A stretch of 6,676 nt of DNA from contig CAMFRR010000050.1 in assembly GCA_945982095.1 (NCBI GenBank), positions 1 to 6,676 on the forward strand, read 5' to 3'. The DNA comes from an uncultured Bacteroidales bacterium (GTDB taxonomy: Bacteria > Bacteroidota > Bacteroidia > Bacteroidales > UBA932). This document shows positions 1-6,628 of the stretch, in pieces (positions within the stretch are counted from its first letter, which is position 1; each line of letters begins with the position of its first letter). Under the pieces are notes generated by a model. It saw nothing but the letters and a program-made list of their open reading frames with translations. It ran no database searches and was not told where the DNA came from. The position numbers and the translations under genes were made by a program.

Positions 1-60
1 ACCGAATCCTGTCCGGGCGAGGTCACGAATGAAAAAACAATTTTTATCAACACAATAAGC

Positions 61-2214
61 ATGAAGACTTATACATCCCAGAACATCCGCAATATCGTCC
101 TGATAGGCAGCACCAAGTCAGGAAAGACCACACTTGCGGAGGCTATGCTCTATGAGGGCAAGGTTATTGACCGCCGCGGCACAGTCGAGGCAAAGAACAC
201 AGTATCGGACAATTCTGAAATCGAGCAGCTGAATCAGCGTTCAATCTACGCTACTCCGCTCTATGCAGAATTCATGGATACGAAATACAACATCATAGAC
301 GCTCCTGGAGCCGACGATTTCATTGGTGGAGCCGTTTCGGCATTCAAGGTTTGCGATATGGGTGTTCTTGTGGTTAACGCATGTCAGGGTGTAGAGGTCG
401 GAACAGAGGTTCATGAGCGTTATGCCCGCGGCTACAAGGTTCCAATGATTATAGGTGTTAACCAGCTCGATGCTGACAAGGCCAACTGGGACACCACTCT
501 CGAGCAGCTCAAAGAGACATTCGGCAGCAAGACCATAGTTATTCAGTATCCTGTAAACGTAGGCGCTGGTTTCGACGGCTTCGTTGATGTGCTTACCATG
601 AAATATTACCGCTTCACAGGTGAGGATGGCAAGCGCGAGGATCTCGAGATTCCTGCAGACCAACAGGAAACTGCAGAGATGTTGCGTCAGGAGCTCATTG
701 AGAAGGCTGCCGAGAATGACGACACACTGATGGAGAAGTTCTTTGAGACAGGTGAGCTCAGTGAGGATGAAATACGCAAAGGCCTCAATTACGGCATACA
801 GCTCGGCGAGGTATATCCAATATTCTGTCTCTCAGCCAAGAAAGACATTGGCGTGAAACGTATCATGGAGTTTACAATGCGCGCCACCCCTTCTCCAGAA
901 GGCAAGACCCTTTTCACCACTGAGCACAAGCCTGTGATTTGCGAGGCCGCAGGTCCTGCTTCCCTCTTCATCTACAAGACTGCCGTAGAGCAGCATCTTG
1001 GCGAGGTGGCTTATTTCAAGGTAATGACAGGCAAGGTTACTGTGGGTATGGATCTCGAGAATGCAGAGACAGGTGAGAAAGAGCGCATCAGCAGCCTTTA
1101 TGCCGTTGCAGGCAAGAAGAAAGAGAGTGTTACAGAGCTCGTTGCAGGCGATATAGGATGTACAGTGAAACTCCGTTCTGCCAAGACAAATGTTACTCTG
1201 TCTGCACCTGGTTCAGAGCTCGTTTACAACGCAATACATTTCCCAGCTCCGAAGTACCGTTGCTATATCAAGGCTAAAGAGGCTAAAGATGAGGAGAAGC
1301 TCAGCGAGGCTCTTGCAAAGATCAGCGCAGAGGATCCTACAATAGGAGTGGAATATGCCAAAGAGCTGAAACAGACCATACTCCAGGGTCAGGGCGAGCA
1401 GCATATCAATATACTCAAATGGCGTCTGAACAACGAATTCAAACTTGAGGTGGAAATGGGTGCCCCTCGCATCTCATACCGTGAGACCATCACCAAGATA
1501 GCTGCAGCTGACTATCGTCACAAGAAACAGTCAGGCGGAGCCGGTCAGTTCGGTGAGGTTCACCTGCTCGTTGTGCCTTACGTTGAGGGAATGGAGCCTG
1601 GCAACCGCTTCAAAGTAAACGGAAAAGACCTGGTACTCAATATCAAAGGCAAAGAAGAATATACTATGGAATGGGGCGGTAAGCTGGAATTCTACAACTG
1701 TATAGTAGGTGGAGCCATTGATGCCCGTTTCATGCCTGCCATACTCAAGGGTATTATGGACAAGATGACAGAAGGCCCTCTTACCGGCTCATATGCACGT
1801 GACATACGTGTTTATGTATACGACGGCAAGATGCACCCAGTGGATTCAAACGAGATCTCATTCGTTCTGGCTGCCCGCAACGCATTCAAAGAGGCATTCC
1901 GCAATGCAGGTCCGAAGATTATGGAACCTGTGTACTCAGTGGAAGTAATGACCCCTGCCGAGTATATGGGCGCATGTATGAGTGATCTCCAGAACCGCCG
2001 CGCAATCATCGAAGGCATGGGCAGCGAGCACGGCTTCGAGGTAATCAAAGCTACCGTACCTCTTGCTGAGATGTATAAATATTCAACAACACTCAGCTCT
2101 CTGACTTCTGGTTCTGCAACCTTCACAATGGAGTTCAAGCAGTATCAGCCTGTGCCTGCTGACGTTCAGGATAAGCTTCTGAAGGCTTACGTAGAGAGCG
2201 AGAGCGAAGAATAA
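61..2214 (+). CDS. fusA2: Elongation factor G paralogue, EF-G2 type with degenerate GTPase centre
   Basis: This is a full-length translational GTPase-family protein of 717 aa with the five-domain EF-G layout: G domain about 8-280, domain II about 290-385, III about 396-470, IV about 472-620, and V from about 622. EF-G moves tRNA and mRNA through the ribosome in the cytoplasm. The P-loop GSTKSGKT (16-23) is intact. Switch I reads RSIY (60-63) where EF-G has RGIT, switch II reads DAPGADDF (80-87) where EF-G has DTPGHVDF, and NKMD is NQLD (134-137). The domain IV tip SGGAGQFGE (491-499) and HPVDSNE (592-598, holding the His equivalent to E. coli His583) are kept. Domain IV carries an insert of roughly 25 residues near 510-545. 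From family knowledge, Bacteroides thetaiotaomicron EF-G2 is reported to support translation without GTPase activity during carbon limitation, under the regulator Cur; function here is inferred from that. The ATG at 61 matches the family N-terminus (MKTYTSQNIRNI before the P-loop). No clear Shine-Dalgarno or promoter is visible in the 60 nt upstream. Confidence 0.95.
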   Translation: MKTYTSQNIRNIVLIGSTKSGKTTLAEAMLYEGKVIDRRGTVEAKNTVSDNSEIEQLNQRSIYATPLYAEFMDTKYNIIDAPGADDFIGGAVSAFKVCDMGVLVVNACQGVEVGTEVHERYARGYKVPMIIGVNQLDADKANWDTTLEQLKETFGSKTIVIQYPVNVGAGFDGFVDVLTMKYYRFTGEDGKREDLEIPADQQETAEMLRQELIEKAAENDDTLMEKFFETGELSEDEIRKGLNYGIQLGEVYPIFCLSAKKDIGVKRIMEFTMRATPSPEGKTLFTTEHKPVICEAAGPASLFIYKTAVEQHLGEVAYFKVMTGKVTVGMDLENAETGEKERISSLYAVAGKKKESVTELVAGDIGCTVKLRSAKTNVTLSAPGSELVYNAIHFPAPKYRCYIKAKEAKDEEKLSEALAKISAEDPTIGVEYAKELKQTILQGQGEQHINILKWRLNNEFKLEVEMGAPRISYRETITKIAAADYRHKKQSGGAGQFGEVHLLVVPYVEGMEPGNRFKVNGKDLVLNIKGKEEYTMEWGGKLEFYNCIVGGAIDARFMPAILKGIMDKMTEGPLTGSYARDIRVYVYDGKMHPVDSNEISFVLAARNAFKEAFRNAGPKIMEPVYSVEVMTPAEYMGACMSDLQNRRAIIEGMGSEHGFEVIKATVPLAEMYKYSTTLSSLTSGSATFTMEFKQYQPVPADVQDKLLKAYVESESEE

Positions 2215-2222
2215 TATAAATT

Positions 2223-3119
2223 ATGAATTTACGCATTCTTCTTATTTCAGTTGCTGCGTTGTTGTTTTCAGTAGCGGCAAATGCAGAAAAGGGAAGCGAG
2301 AAGACCAATATCAAGTACGGCTATCCCATGGCCCTGGAACTTCAGGGCGGTTTCACTGGACTGCCTTTCACGGTGAAAGGAGAAAAGACCAGAGCCATGG
2401 GCTTGTCGACTGGCGGTGATTTCACAATACGCTTCTCTTATTTCATGCACAAGCATTGGGGCTTATTTGCAAGTGGCAGTGTGGATGAGGTTGCGTGCGG
2501 TGCAGAACGCTATTTCGGGACAGTAAACAAGGCTGACGGTGACAAGTACAGATATTCTAACGGTAGCTACATGAACCTCTTGTCCAATTCGCTTGTACTG
2601 GGCGCTGTGTACAGATATGATTTCGGCCAATGCAGTCTCAGACCCCGCCTGGGTGTAGGAGTTGCCAACTATCAGTTGCGAGACCATAGTTATTATCGTA
2701 CGCCACGAAATGACGATTCGGCTTTGCCAGAGTTGTTCAGGTACACAGTACTAGCTCCCAAAAAAGATTATCTGCCTGTAAACGGCCAAAATTGGGTGAC
2801 ATATGGTGTGGGCCTGGCGACATATGCAGGCTGCCAGCTCTGTTACACTATCAGGCGTCATTTCTTTTTTGCGGTGGAACTGGGTTTGAAGAGTGTGTTC
2901 CCTGTGGGCCTCACTTATTCCAGCTCGGCTTACAAGGCCTATCAGGCATACAATCCGTCTAACTGGACAGAAGCTGTCGTGACTTATAATGAACGTGACT
3001 CTTACAATTTTGAAGAGGATGCTTTCCTTAAAGTCAACCAGACTCTTCCGCGCTTCATGTTCAATTTCAATGTCGGAATAGGCTGGAACATAGGTTGGAA
3101 CAGAAACTATAAAAAGTAA
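2223..3119 (+). CDS. Predicted outer-membrane beta-barrel protein, family not recognised
   Basis: The 298 aa product begins with a clear Sec signal peptide: Lys/Arg-poor n-region MNLR, hydrophobic core to about residue 18, and a probable signal peptidase I cut after ANA (19-21). The mature part has alternating aromatic/hydrophobic stretches typical of amphipathic beta strands: about 35-50, 65-86, 122-150, 191-230 and 277-293. These are separated by polar loops rich in Tyr, Asn and Asp, such as 100-118, 151-190 and 231-265. This suggests a small barrel of perhaps 8-12 strands in the outer membrane. It ends NYKK instead of the usual terminal Phe, although the last strand FMFNFNVGIGWNIGWN fits a barrel strand. 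Four cysteines (92, 137, 204, 207) include a close pair CQLC. I do not recognise the family and assign no function. It starts 8 nt after the EF-G2 stop, so it is likely in the same transcript. There is no strong ribosome-binding site, which is normal for Bacteroidetes. Confidence 0.85.
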   Translation: MNLRILLISVAALLFSVAANAEKGSEKTNIKYGYPMALELQGGFTGLPFTVKGEKTRAMGLSTGGDFTIRFSYFMHKHWGLFASGSVDEVACGAERYFGTVNKADGDKYRYSNGSYMNLLSNSLVLGAVYRYDFGQCSLRPRLGVGVANYQLRDHSYYRTPRNDDSALPELFRYTVLAPKKDYLPVNGQNWVTYGVGLATYAGCQLCYTIRRHFFFAVELGLKSVFPVGLTYSSSAYKAYQAYNPSNWTEAVVTYNERDSYNFEEDAFLKVNQTLPRFMFNFNVGIGWNIGWNRNYKK

Positions 3120-3126
3120 GTGAGGT

Positions 3127-3597
3127 ATGAGAGCTGGTTTGACTTTAATGTGTTTTGCAATGCTGACAATGGTCTCGTGTATGTCTGTCAAGCAGGAGAA
3201 CTTCTCGCCTCCCTCACAAGCGGAGAGCTATATCATGAGGCTTGCAAATGACACACATAATACTACCTTGTGGTATATACCGGAACATTCGAAGAAGAAC
3301 TGTCCTGAGACAGGGGTAAATCCTTTGCCTTCTGCCAAGCCTGACGATGCAGAGTTCATTGAGCTGGCACCAAAGAGCTACTATGATATATATATCACTC
3401 TAAACTCAGGCATCAGTTATGTTACAGACAGCTATTGCGTTGATGATGCCGTATCAATCTATGTTTTTGATCAGGAAGTGCTTGGCACTACAGAGTGGTC
3501 AGATATAGTCACGAAAGAAAAATGGCTGGAACGTTTCACCCTTACGGTGGAACAGCTCTCGTCACTTTCCGGACGCGTAGTGAAGTTTACAGAATAA
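3127..3597 (+). CDS. Predicted small Bacteroidales lipoprotein, function unknown
   Basis: The 156 aa product has a hydrophobic N-terminus ending in MVSC, with Cys18 as the likely lipidated residue for signal peptidase II. Met at position -3 makes the lipobox imperfect. CMSVKQEN follows; it lacks the acidic run of a strong Bacteroidetes surface-export signal, so surface exposure is uncertain. The mature part has a conserved-looking core: YIMRLANDTHNTTLWY (35-50), a Pro/Asn-rich loop, and a C-terminal block VSIYVFDQEVLGTTEWSDI through LERFTLTVEQLSSLSG (109-149). From memory, that block resembles a widespread set of small Bacteroidales lipoproteins with an 'I-F-D-x-(D/E)-V ... W-x-x-I ... R-(F/Y)-x-L-(S/T)-x-x-x-L' pattern; no function is known to me. 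It begins 7 nt after the preceding stop, with GAGGT just before the ATG, and is probably the last gene of the EF-G2 transcript. Its stop lies 6 nt from the stop of the convergent transporter gene. Confidence 0.8.
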   Translation: MRAGLTLMCFAMLTMVSCMSVKQENFSPPSQAESYIMRLANDTHNTTLWYIPEHSKKNCPETGVNPLPSAKPDDAEFIELAPKSYYDIYITLNSGISYVTDSYCVDDAVSIYVFDQEVLGTTEWSDIVTKEKWLERFTLTVEQLSSLSGRVVKFTE

Positions 3598-3603
3598 TGA
3601 TTA

Positions 3604-5289
3604 TCAGGCCAAAAGCGCTATTATCAACAGCTGTGCTATGAATATGCGCAGGAAGGTGGTGATAGGATAGACAGTGGCATAGGCTTCGGCCGCATTTTCA
3701 TTTCCCAACTCCTCATTGGCATAGGCCAGGGCGTTGGGATTTGTCATTGTGCCTGTAAGCACGCCCATGTTCTGGGCAAAGTCCATTTTCAGCACCTTTT
3801 CGTTGAATATGCCCATTATGATTATAGGCACTACGGCTATTATGAATGCAAAGCCTGCCCATTTCAGACCCTGGAGACTGAATACTGTCTCAAGGAAGTG
3901 CTCGCCCACTCCGAATCCGAGGCATGCGAAGAAGAATGTGATGCCCAGCTGGCGTATCATCTGGTTTGCGGCAGGGGAGGTGTAGGTGATGATGTTCAGG
4001 CCAGGGCCGTATTTACCCATAAGAATGCCCACTATGATAGGGCCTCCCGCAATGCCCAGCTTGATGGGCACGCTGATGCCGGGGATGATGACAGGTATGC
4101 TGCCCAGGAATACGCCAAGGAACAGGCCGAGAAGCAGGGGGATAAGATGAGGCTCGCTGAGCTTGATTTCCTCATTGCCTATATATTCGCTCAATGCTTT
4201 TATATTTACCTTTTCGCCCACAACAGTGAGCCTGTCACCGAATTGAAGCGTTGTTTTAGCGCTTGGAACGAGGCTTATGCCTGCACGGCGTATACGTGTG
4301 ATATTGACTCCGAAGCGGTTGCGTAACTTAAGCTGACTCAGGGTTTTGCCCAGCGCTTCTTTCTTTGTTACATACAGGAAACTGCTGACCAGGTTTTCGT
4401 CTATGCTGTTCCAGTCAACGTCAGGGCGGTTCCAGTCTGTGGCTTCTTCATGCCCGAATATGATTTCGAAGCTGTGCATGTCCTCTTTTGCACATATGAT
4501 AAGCAGATGGTCGCCTTTCTGGAGTACGGTTGTGGGCATGGGAATATGAACCATGCCTTCACGCCACAGGCGAGAAATTACGAACTTCTTGCCGCTGGAC
4601 TGCACTGCTTGCTGCACACTTTTGCCTATCATTGCGGGATTGCAGACAGAAACTTCTGTCACACAGGTGTTTACGTCTGCATGACTGCCGTGGCTTCTGG
4701 CTGCGCTTTTTGGGAAAATAAGCATCATCAGCATAACTGTGAGAATGACGCCCATCACGCTGACAGGGTAGGCAACGGCATAAGCTGAGCCGACGTTGAG
4801 AGCCGCCTTTGTAGCATTGGGGTCAATGTCCAGCACAGTTTGTTGGGCGGCGATGAGGCCGGGGGTGTTGGTTACCGCACCGGACAGAAGTCCTACGGAT
4901 TCAGGGGCTCCTATGTCGGTGGTGAGAGCAATGGTCAGTGCCAGGGCGGAAGCCAACGCTATCGTTCCCAAGGCGCTGCCAATGACCTTCACACCGCTTT
5001 TGCTTAGAGAAGAGAAAAAGCCGGGGCCGACCTGCAGACCAAGGGTGTAAACAAAGACAATAAGTCCGAAATTCTTTGCGAACTCTATCATTGCGGGGTT
5101 TGTTTCTATGCCCAAAGTATGGGCAAAATGGCCGAATGCAATGGCCACGAAGAACACCATGCTGCCGCCCAACTGAATCTTGCCAATATGCATATGACCC
5201 AGGGCCAGACCAATTATTGAAATTGCACAGAGTATAAGAACTGTCTGTGCTACAGAGCCTTGAGAGAATAGTTCACTGAACCAGTCCAT
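3604..5289 (-). CDS. AspT/YidE-family putative transporter with two RCK_C domains
   Basis: The 561 aa inner-membrane protein has the duplicated architecture of the aspartate:alanine exchanger (AAE/YidE) family. The N-terminal membrane half (about 12-193) carries GLQVGPG (84-90), GAVTNTPGL (137-145) and SAYAVAYPVSV (168-178). Two soluble RCK_C/TrkA-C domains lie at about 207-280 and 293-375. The C-terminal membrane half (about 380-560) repeats the signatures as GTMTNPNAL (513-521) and EAYATVYPITT (535-545). The matched TN-P and AYA-YP motifs in both halves show the internal repeat directly. AspT exchanges aspartate for alanine; most YidE-like members have no proven substrate, so a carboxylate or other anion is only an inference. 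RCK_C domains commonly bind small ligands that gate transport. The gene starts 1 nt after the stop of the second CHR gene (TGACATG arrangement), so translational coupling within a three-gene operon is likely. The length is normal for the family and no key motif is missing. Confidence 0.92.
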   Translation of the reverse strand: MDWFSELFSQGSVAQTVLILCAISIIGLALGHMHIGKIQLGGSMVFFVAIAFGHFAHTLGIETNPAMIEFAKNFGLIVFVYTLGLQVGPGFFSSLSKSGVKVIGSALGTIALASALALTIALTTDIGAPESVGLLSGAVTNTPGLIAAQQTVLDIDPNATKAALNVGSAYAVAYPVSVMGVILTVMLMMLIFPKSAARSHGSHADVNTCVTEVSVCNPAMIGKSVQQAVQSSGKKFVISRLWREGMVHIPMPTTVLQKGDHLLIICAKEDMHSFEIIFGHEEATDWNRPDVDWNSIDENLVSSFLYVTKKEALGKTLSQLKLRNRFGVNITRIRRAGISLVPSAKTTLQFGDRLTVVGEKVNIKALSEYIGNEEIKLSEPHLIPLLLGLFLGVFLGSIPVIIPGISVPIKLGIAGGPIIVGILMGKYGPGLNIITYTSPAANQMIRQLGITFFFACLGFGVGEHFLETVFSLQGLKWAGFAFIIAVVPIIIMGIFNEKVLKMDFAQNMGVLTGTMTNPNALAYANEELGNENAAEAYATVYPITTFLRIFIAQLLIIALLA

Positions 5290-5290
5290 G

Positions 5291-5842
5291 TCAATAAATT
5301 ATATAACCCACCAGTCCCGCGACGGCCAAAATCAGCATTGGATGTATCTTAAACCAAAAGGCCGCTGCGAAGGAGCAGACAAATATAATCCAAGTTTTCA
5401 AATCAGGAAAATTTTCCGGTGTAATCATGATTACCGCCGCAGCTCCGATTAGGCCGACAACAGTGGGTCTCAATCCGCTCATGAGCCCGTTGAAATAGCT
5501 TGAATGGTTGAATTTCCTATATACATGACAGAGGTACAGTACAATAAGGAACGAGGGAAGTACCACGGCAAGTGTGGCGGTAAAGGAGCCGCATACGCAG
5601 AGGAATTCATTGTACCCTGCTTGTTCAATTACCGTATATCCTATATATGTCGCGGAATTGATTCCTATGGGCCCGGGGGTCATCTGGCTGATGGCGAGTA
5701 TGTCGGTGAACATCTGATCGCTTATCCAGGCGTTTTCCGTCACCACCTTGCGTTGAATAAGGGGGAGCATGGCATAACCTCCGCCTATGGTAAAGAGACC
5801 TATAATAAAAAAGGTGCTGAAAAGCTCAAGAAACAACATCAT
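5291..5842 (-). CDS. chrA: CHR-family (chromate transporter) single-domain protein, second of pair
   Basis: The 183 aa membrane protein is a single CHR domain. Visible signatures are FTIGGGYAMLPLI (17-29) after the first helix, AISQMTPGPIGINSATYIGY (50-69), the hydrophobic segment about 85-106, GLRPTVVGLIGAAAV (123-137), and two final hydrophobic segments about 150-183. Family knowledge: short CHR proteins usually occur as adjacent pairs that work together, as in the Bacillus subtilis YwrA/YwrB pair, and long ChrA proteins are fusions of two such domains. They are annotated as chromate exporters, but chromate has not been shown to be the natural substrate for most gut-bacterial members. The gene starts with ATGATG; its first ATG overlaps the TGA of the upstream CHR gene (ATGA), so the pair is translationally coupled. 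A purine-rich AAGGAAGGGGG lies within the end of the upstream gene. It keeps the PGP motif that the partner protein has lost. Confidence 0.92.
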   Translation of the reverse strand: MMLFLELFSTFFIIGLFTIGGGYAMLPLIQRKVVTENAWISDQMFTDILAISQMTPGPIGINSATYIGYTVIEQAGYNEFLCVCGSFTATLAVVLPSFLIVLYLCHVYRKFNHSSYFNGLMSGLRPTVVGLIGAAAVIMITPENFPDLKTWIIFVCSFAAAFWFKIHPMLILAVAGLVGYIIY

Positions 5843-6405
5843 ACCGAATCCCCCTTCCTTTTCTCAATAACATGTGTCAGGATAAGGCTTAACACTATGA
5901 CTGTGACAAGTACGTATACCGGTGATACGTTCAGGAAGGCGACCAGGGCCAGGGCTGCCACAGCAATTGCCCATTGCCACCAGTTTTTCACTCCCTTCTT
6001 TGCCATGTTGATTACAGGTACGGCAATAAGCGCCACTACTGCCGGCCTCATCCCCATGAATATCTTCTGTACTGTAGGGTTGTCGGCATAGTCGCTGAAA
6101 CATATGGCAATTGCAAGTATGATGAGGAATGGAGCTATGCAACTTCCCAGGGTGGCGACTATGGCCCCGGGTATTCCTTTCATGCGGAAACCGGCGAAGA
6201 TGGATATGTTAACAGCCAGCAGGCCGGGAGCTGCTTGGGAGAGGGCAATGAGGTCAGGAAATTCTTCCTCGCTTATCCATCCGCGCGAAACCAGCTCCTT
6301 TTCAATGATTAGAATCATCGCATAGCCGCCTCCAATCGTGAAGGCGCCAATCTTAGCCATAACCAAAAACAGGCTGAATAGTGTCGGTTTGTTACTAGTG
6401 TTCAT
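5839..6405 (-). CDS. chrA: CHR-family (chromate transporter) single-domain protein, first of pair
   Basis: The 188 aa membrane protein is a single CHR domain: AFTIGGGYAMILIIEKEL (21-38), ALSQAAPGLLAVNISIFAGF (54-73), hydrophobic segments about 80-103, GMRPAVVALIAVPVINMA (118-135), and about 145-178, with a basic C-terminus EKRKGD. The frame stays open to an ATG at 6549, which would add 48 residues. I chose the ATG at 6405 because its MNTSNKPTLFSLFLVMAKIG leads straight into the family's first helix, while the extra residues are Lys/Phe-rich and are encoded by the rRNA promoter and leader. It is the first gene of the three-gene minus-strand operon and overlaps its CHR partner by ATGA. It differs from the partner by having PGL in place of PGP at 60-62. 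The substrate is unproven; the chromate label comes from the family name. Confidence 0.9.
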   Translation of the reverse strand: MNTSNKPTLFSLFLVMAKIGAFTIGGGYAMILIIEKELVSRGWISEEEFPDLIALSQAAPGLLAVNISIFAGFRMKGIPGAIVATLGSCIAPFLIILAIAICFSDYADNPTVQKIFMGMRPAVVALIAVPVINMAKKGVKNWWQWAIAVAALALVAFLNVSPVYVLVTVIVLSLILTHVIEKRKGDSV

Positions 6406-6414
6406 GCTTGATTG

Positions 6415-6422
6415 CAAATTTA
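6415..6422 (-). promoter_or_regulatory. Possible -7 element for the CHR/AspT operon
   Basis: On the minus strand TAAATTTG fits the Bacteroidetes -7 consensus TAnnTTTG exactly and ends 9 nt before the chosen ATG at 6405. No TTTG or TTG lies at the expected 19-20 nt upstream; that stretch is A/T runs. If it is used, the 5' untranslated region would be only a few nucleotides long. A chance match in this AT-rich region is quite possible. Confidence 0.3.
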
Positions 6423-6442
6423 TTGATTTTTTCTGAAAAAGT

Positions 6443-6473
6443 TTTGGATTTATAAAAAAGAGTCGTATCTTTG
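6443..6473 (+). promoter_or_regulatory. rRNA operon promoter (Bacteroidetes type)
   Basis: A TTTG at 6443-6446 (-33 element) is followed after exactly 19 nt by TATCTTTG at 6466-6473, matching the -7 consensus TAnnTTTG used by the primary Bacteroidetes sigma factor. An A/T-rich stretch just upstream (6416-6440) could act as an UP-like element. The start of transcription is expected around 6478-6481, giving a leader of about 150 nt before 16S. The position directly ahead of the 16S gene supports the call. Confidence 0.85.
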
Positions 6474-6497
6474 CACTCCGTTTGAGAAATAACGGTA

Positions 6498-6508
6498 GCT
6501 CATTGAAA
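6498..6508 (+). promoter_or_regulatory. boxA-like antitermination element
   Basis: GCTCATTGAAA matches 8 of 11 positions of the rRNA boxA core GCTCTTTAACA, which binds NusB/S10 (NusE) to stop premature termination of rRNA transcription. It lies roughly 18 nt into the inferred transcript, a sensible place. The match is partial, so this is a suggestion. Confidence 0.4.
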
Positions 6509-6566
6509 ATATTGAAAGAAAATTGTACAAGCAAAAGTACCGAAAACAAATAAAGATCGAGAAGCG

Positions 6567-6587
6567 TTAATTCTTTTAAAGGATTAA
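6567..6587 (+). other. Hairpin in the 16S leader
   Basis: TTAATTCTT pairs with AAGGATTAA (nine pairs, one of them a U-G wobble) around a UUA loop. It is AU-rich and not followed by a U-run, so it is not a terminator. A role in leader folding or RNase processing is possible but not shown. Confidence 0.4.
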
Positions 6588-6628
6588 GAAGAAGCGTCAG
6601 GAATCAAGCTAGAGAAATAAAAAATTAT

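Larger units (their letters stand above)
6480..6628 (+). other. 16S rRNA leader (pre-rRNA 5' external spacer)
   Basis: This stretch between the inferred transcription start and the mature 16S 5' end has no credible gene. It is A-rich and would be removed during rRNA processing. It contains a boxA-like element near 6498, a hairpin at 6567-6587, and two copies of AGAAGCGT (6560-6567 and 6590-6597) flanking that hairpin. The true 5' end is estimated from the promoter, not observed. Confidence 0.6.

Noticed and set aside
1..60. A promoter or CRP/Cur-type operator ahead of the EF-G paralogue
   Set aside because: No TAnnTTTG element is present and only an unpaired TCAC half-site is seen; the promoter most likely lies left of the window.
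241..663. Minus-strand open frame of 140 codons inside the EF-G paralogue
   Set aside because: It lies fully antisense to conserved G-domain codons and has no family resemblance or start signal.
3598..3630. Weak inverted repeat TGATTAT ... ATTATCA between the convergent genes as a terminator
   Set aside because: The stem is seven AT-rich pairs with a mismatch, there is no GC-rich stem or U-run, and most of it lies within the transporter coding sequence.
5504..6091. Long + strand open frame (195 codons) opposite the two CHR genes
   Set aside because: It crosses the overlap of two well-supported CHR genes on the other strand and its product has no recognisable domain; the low stop density comes from the composition of the real genes.
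6530..6538. TACTTTTG on the minus strand as a second promoter for the CHR operon
   Set aside because: It matches TAnnTTTG but no TTG lies at the right distance upstream, and it sits inside the rRNA leader; likely chance.
6406..6549. Longer start (ATG at 6549) for the first CHR gene
   Set aside because: It would place the N-terminus across the rRNA promoter and leader, and the added residues do not resemble a CHR N-terminus.
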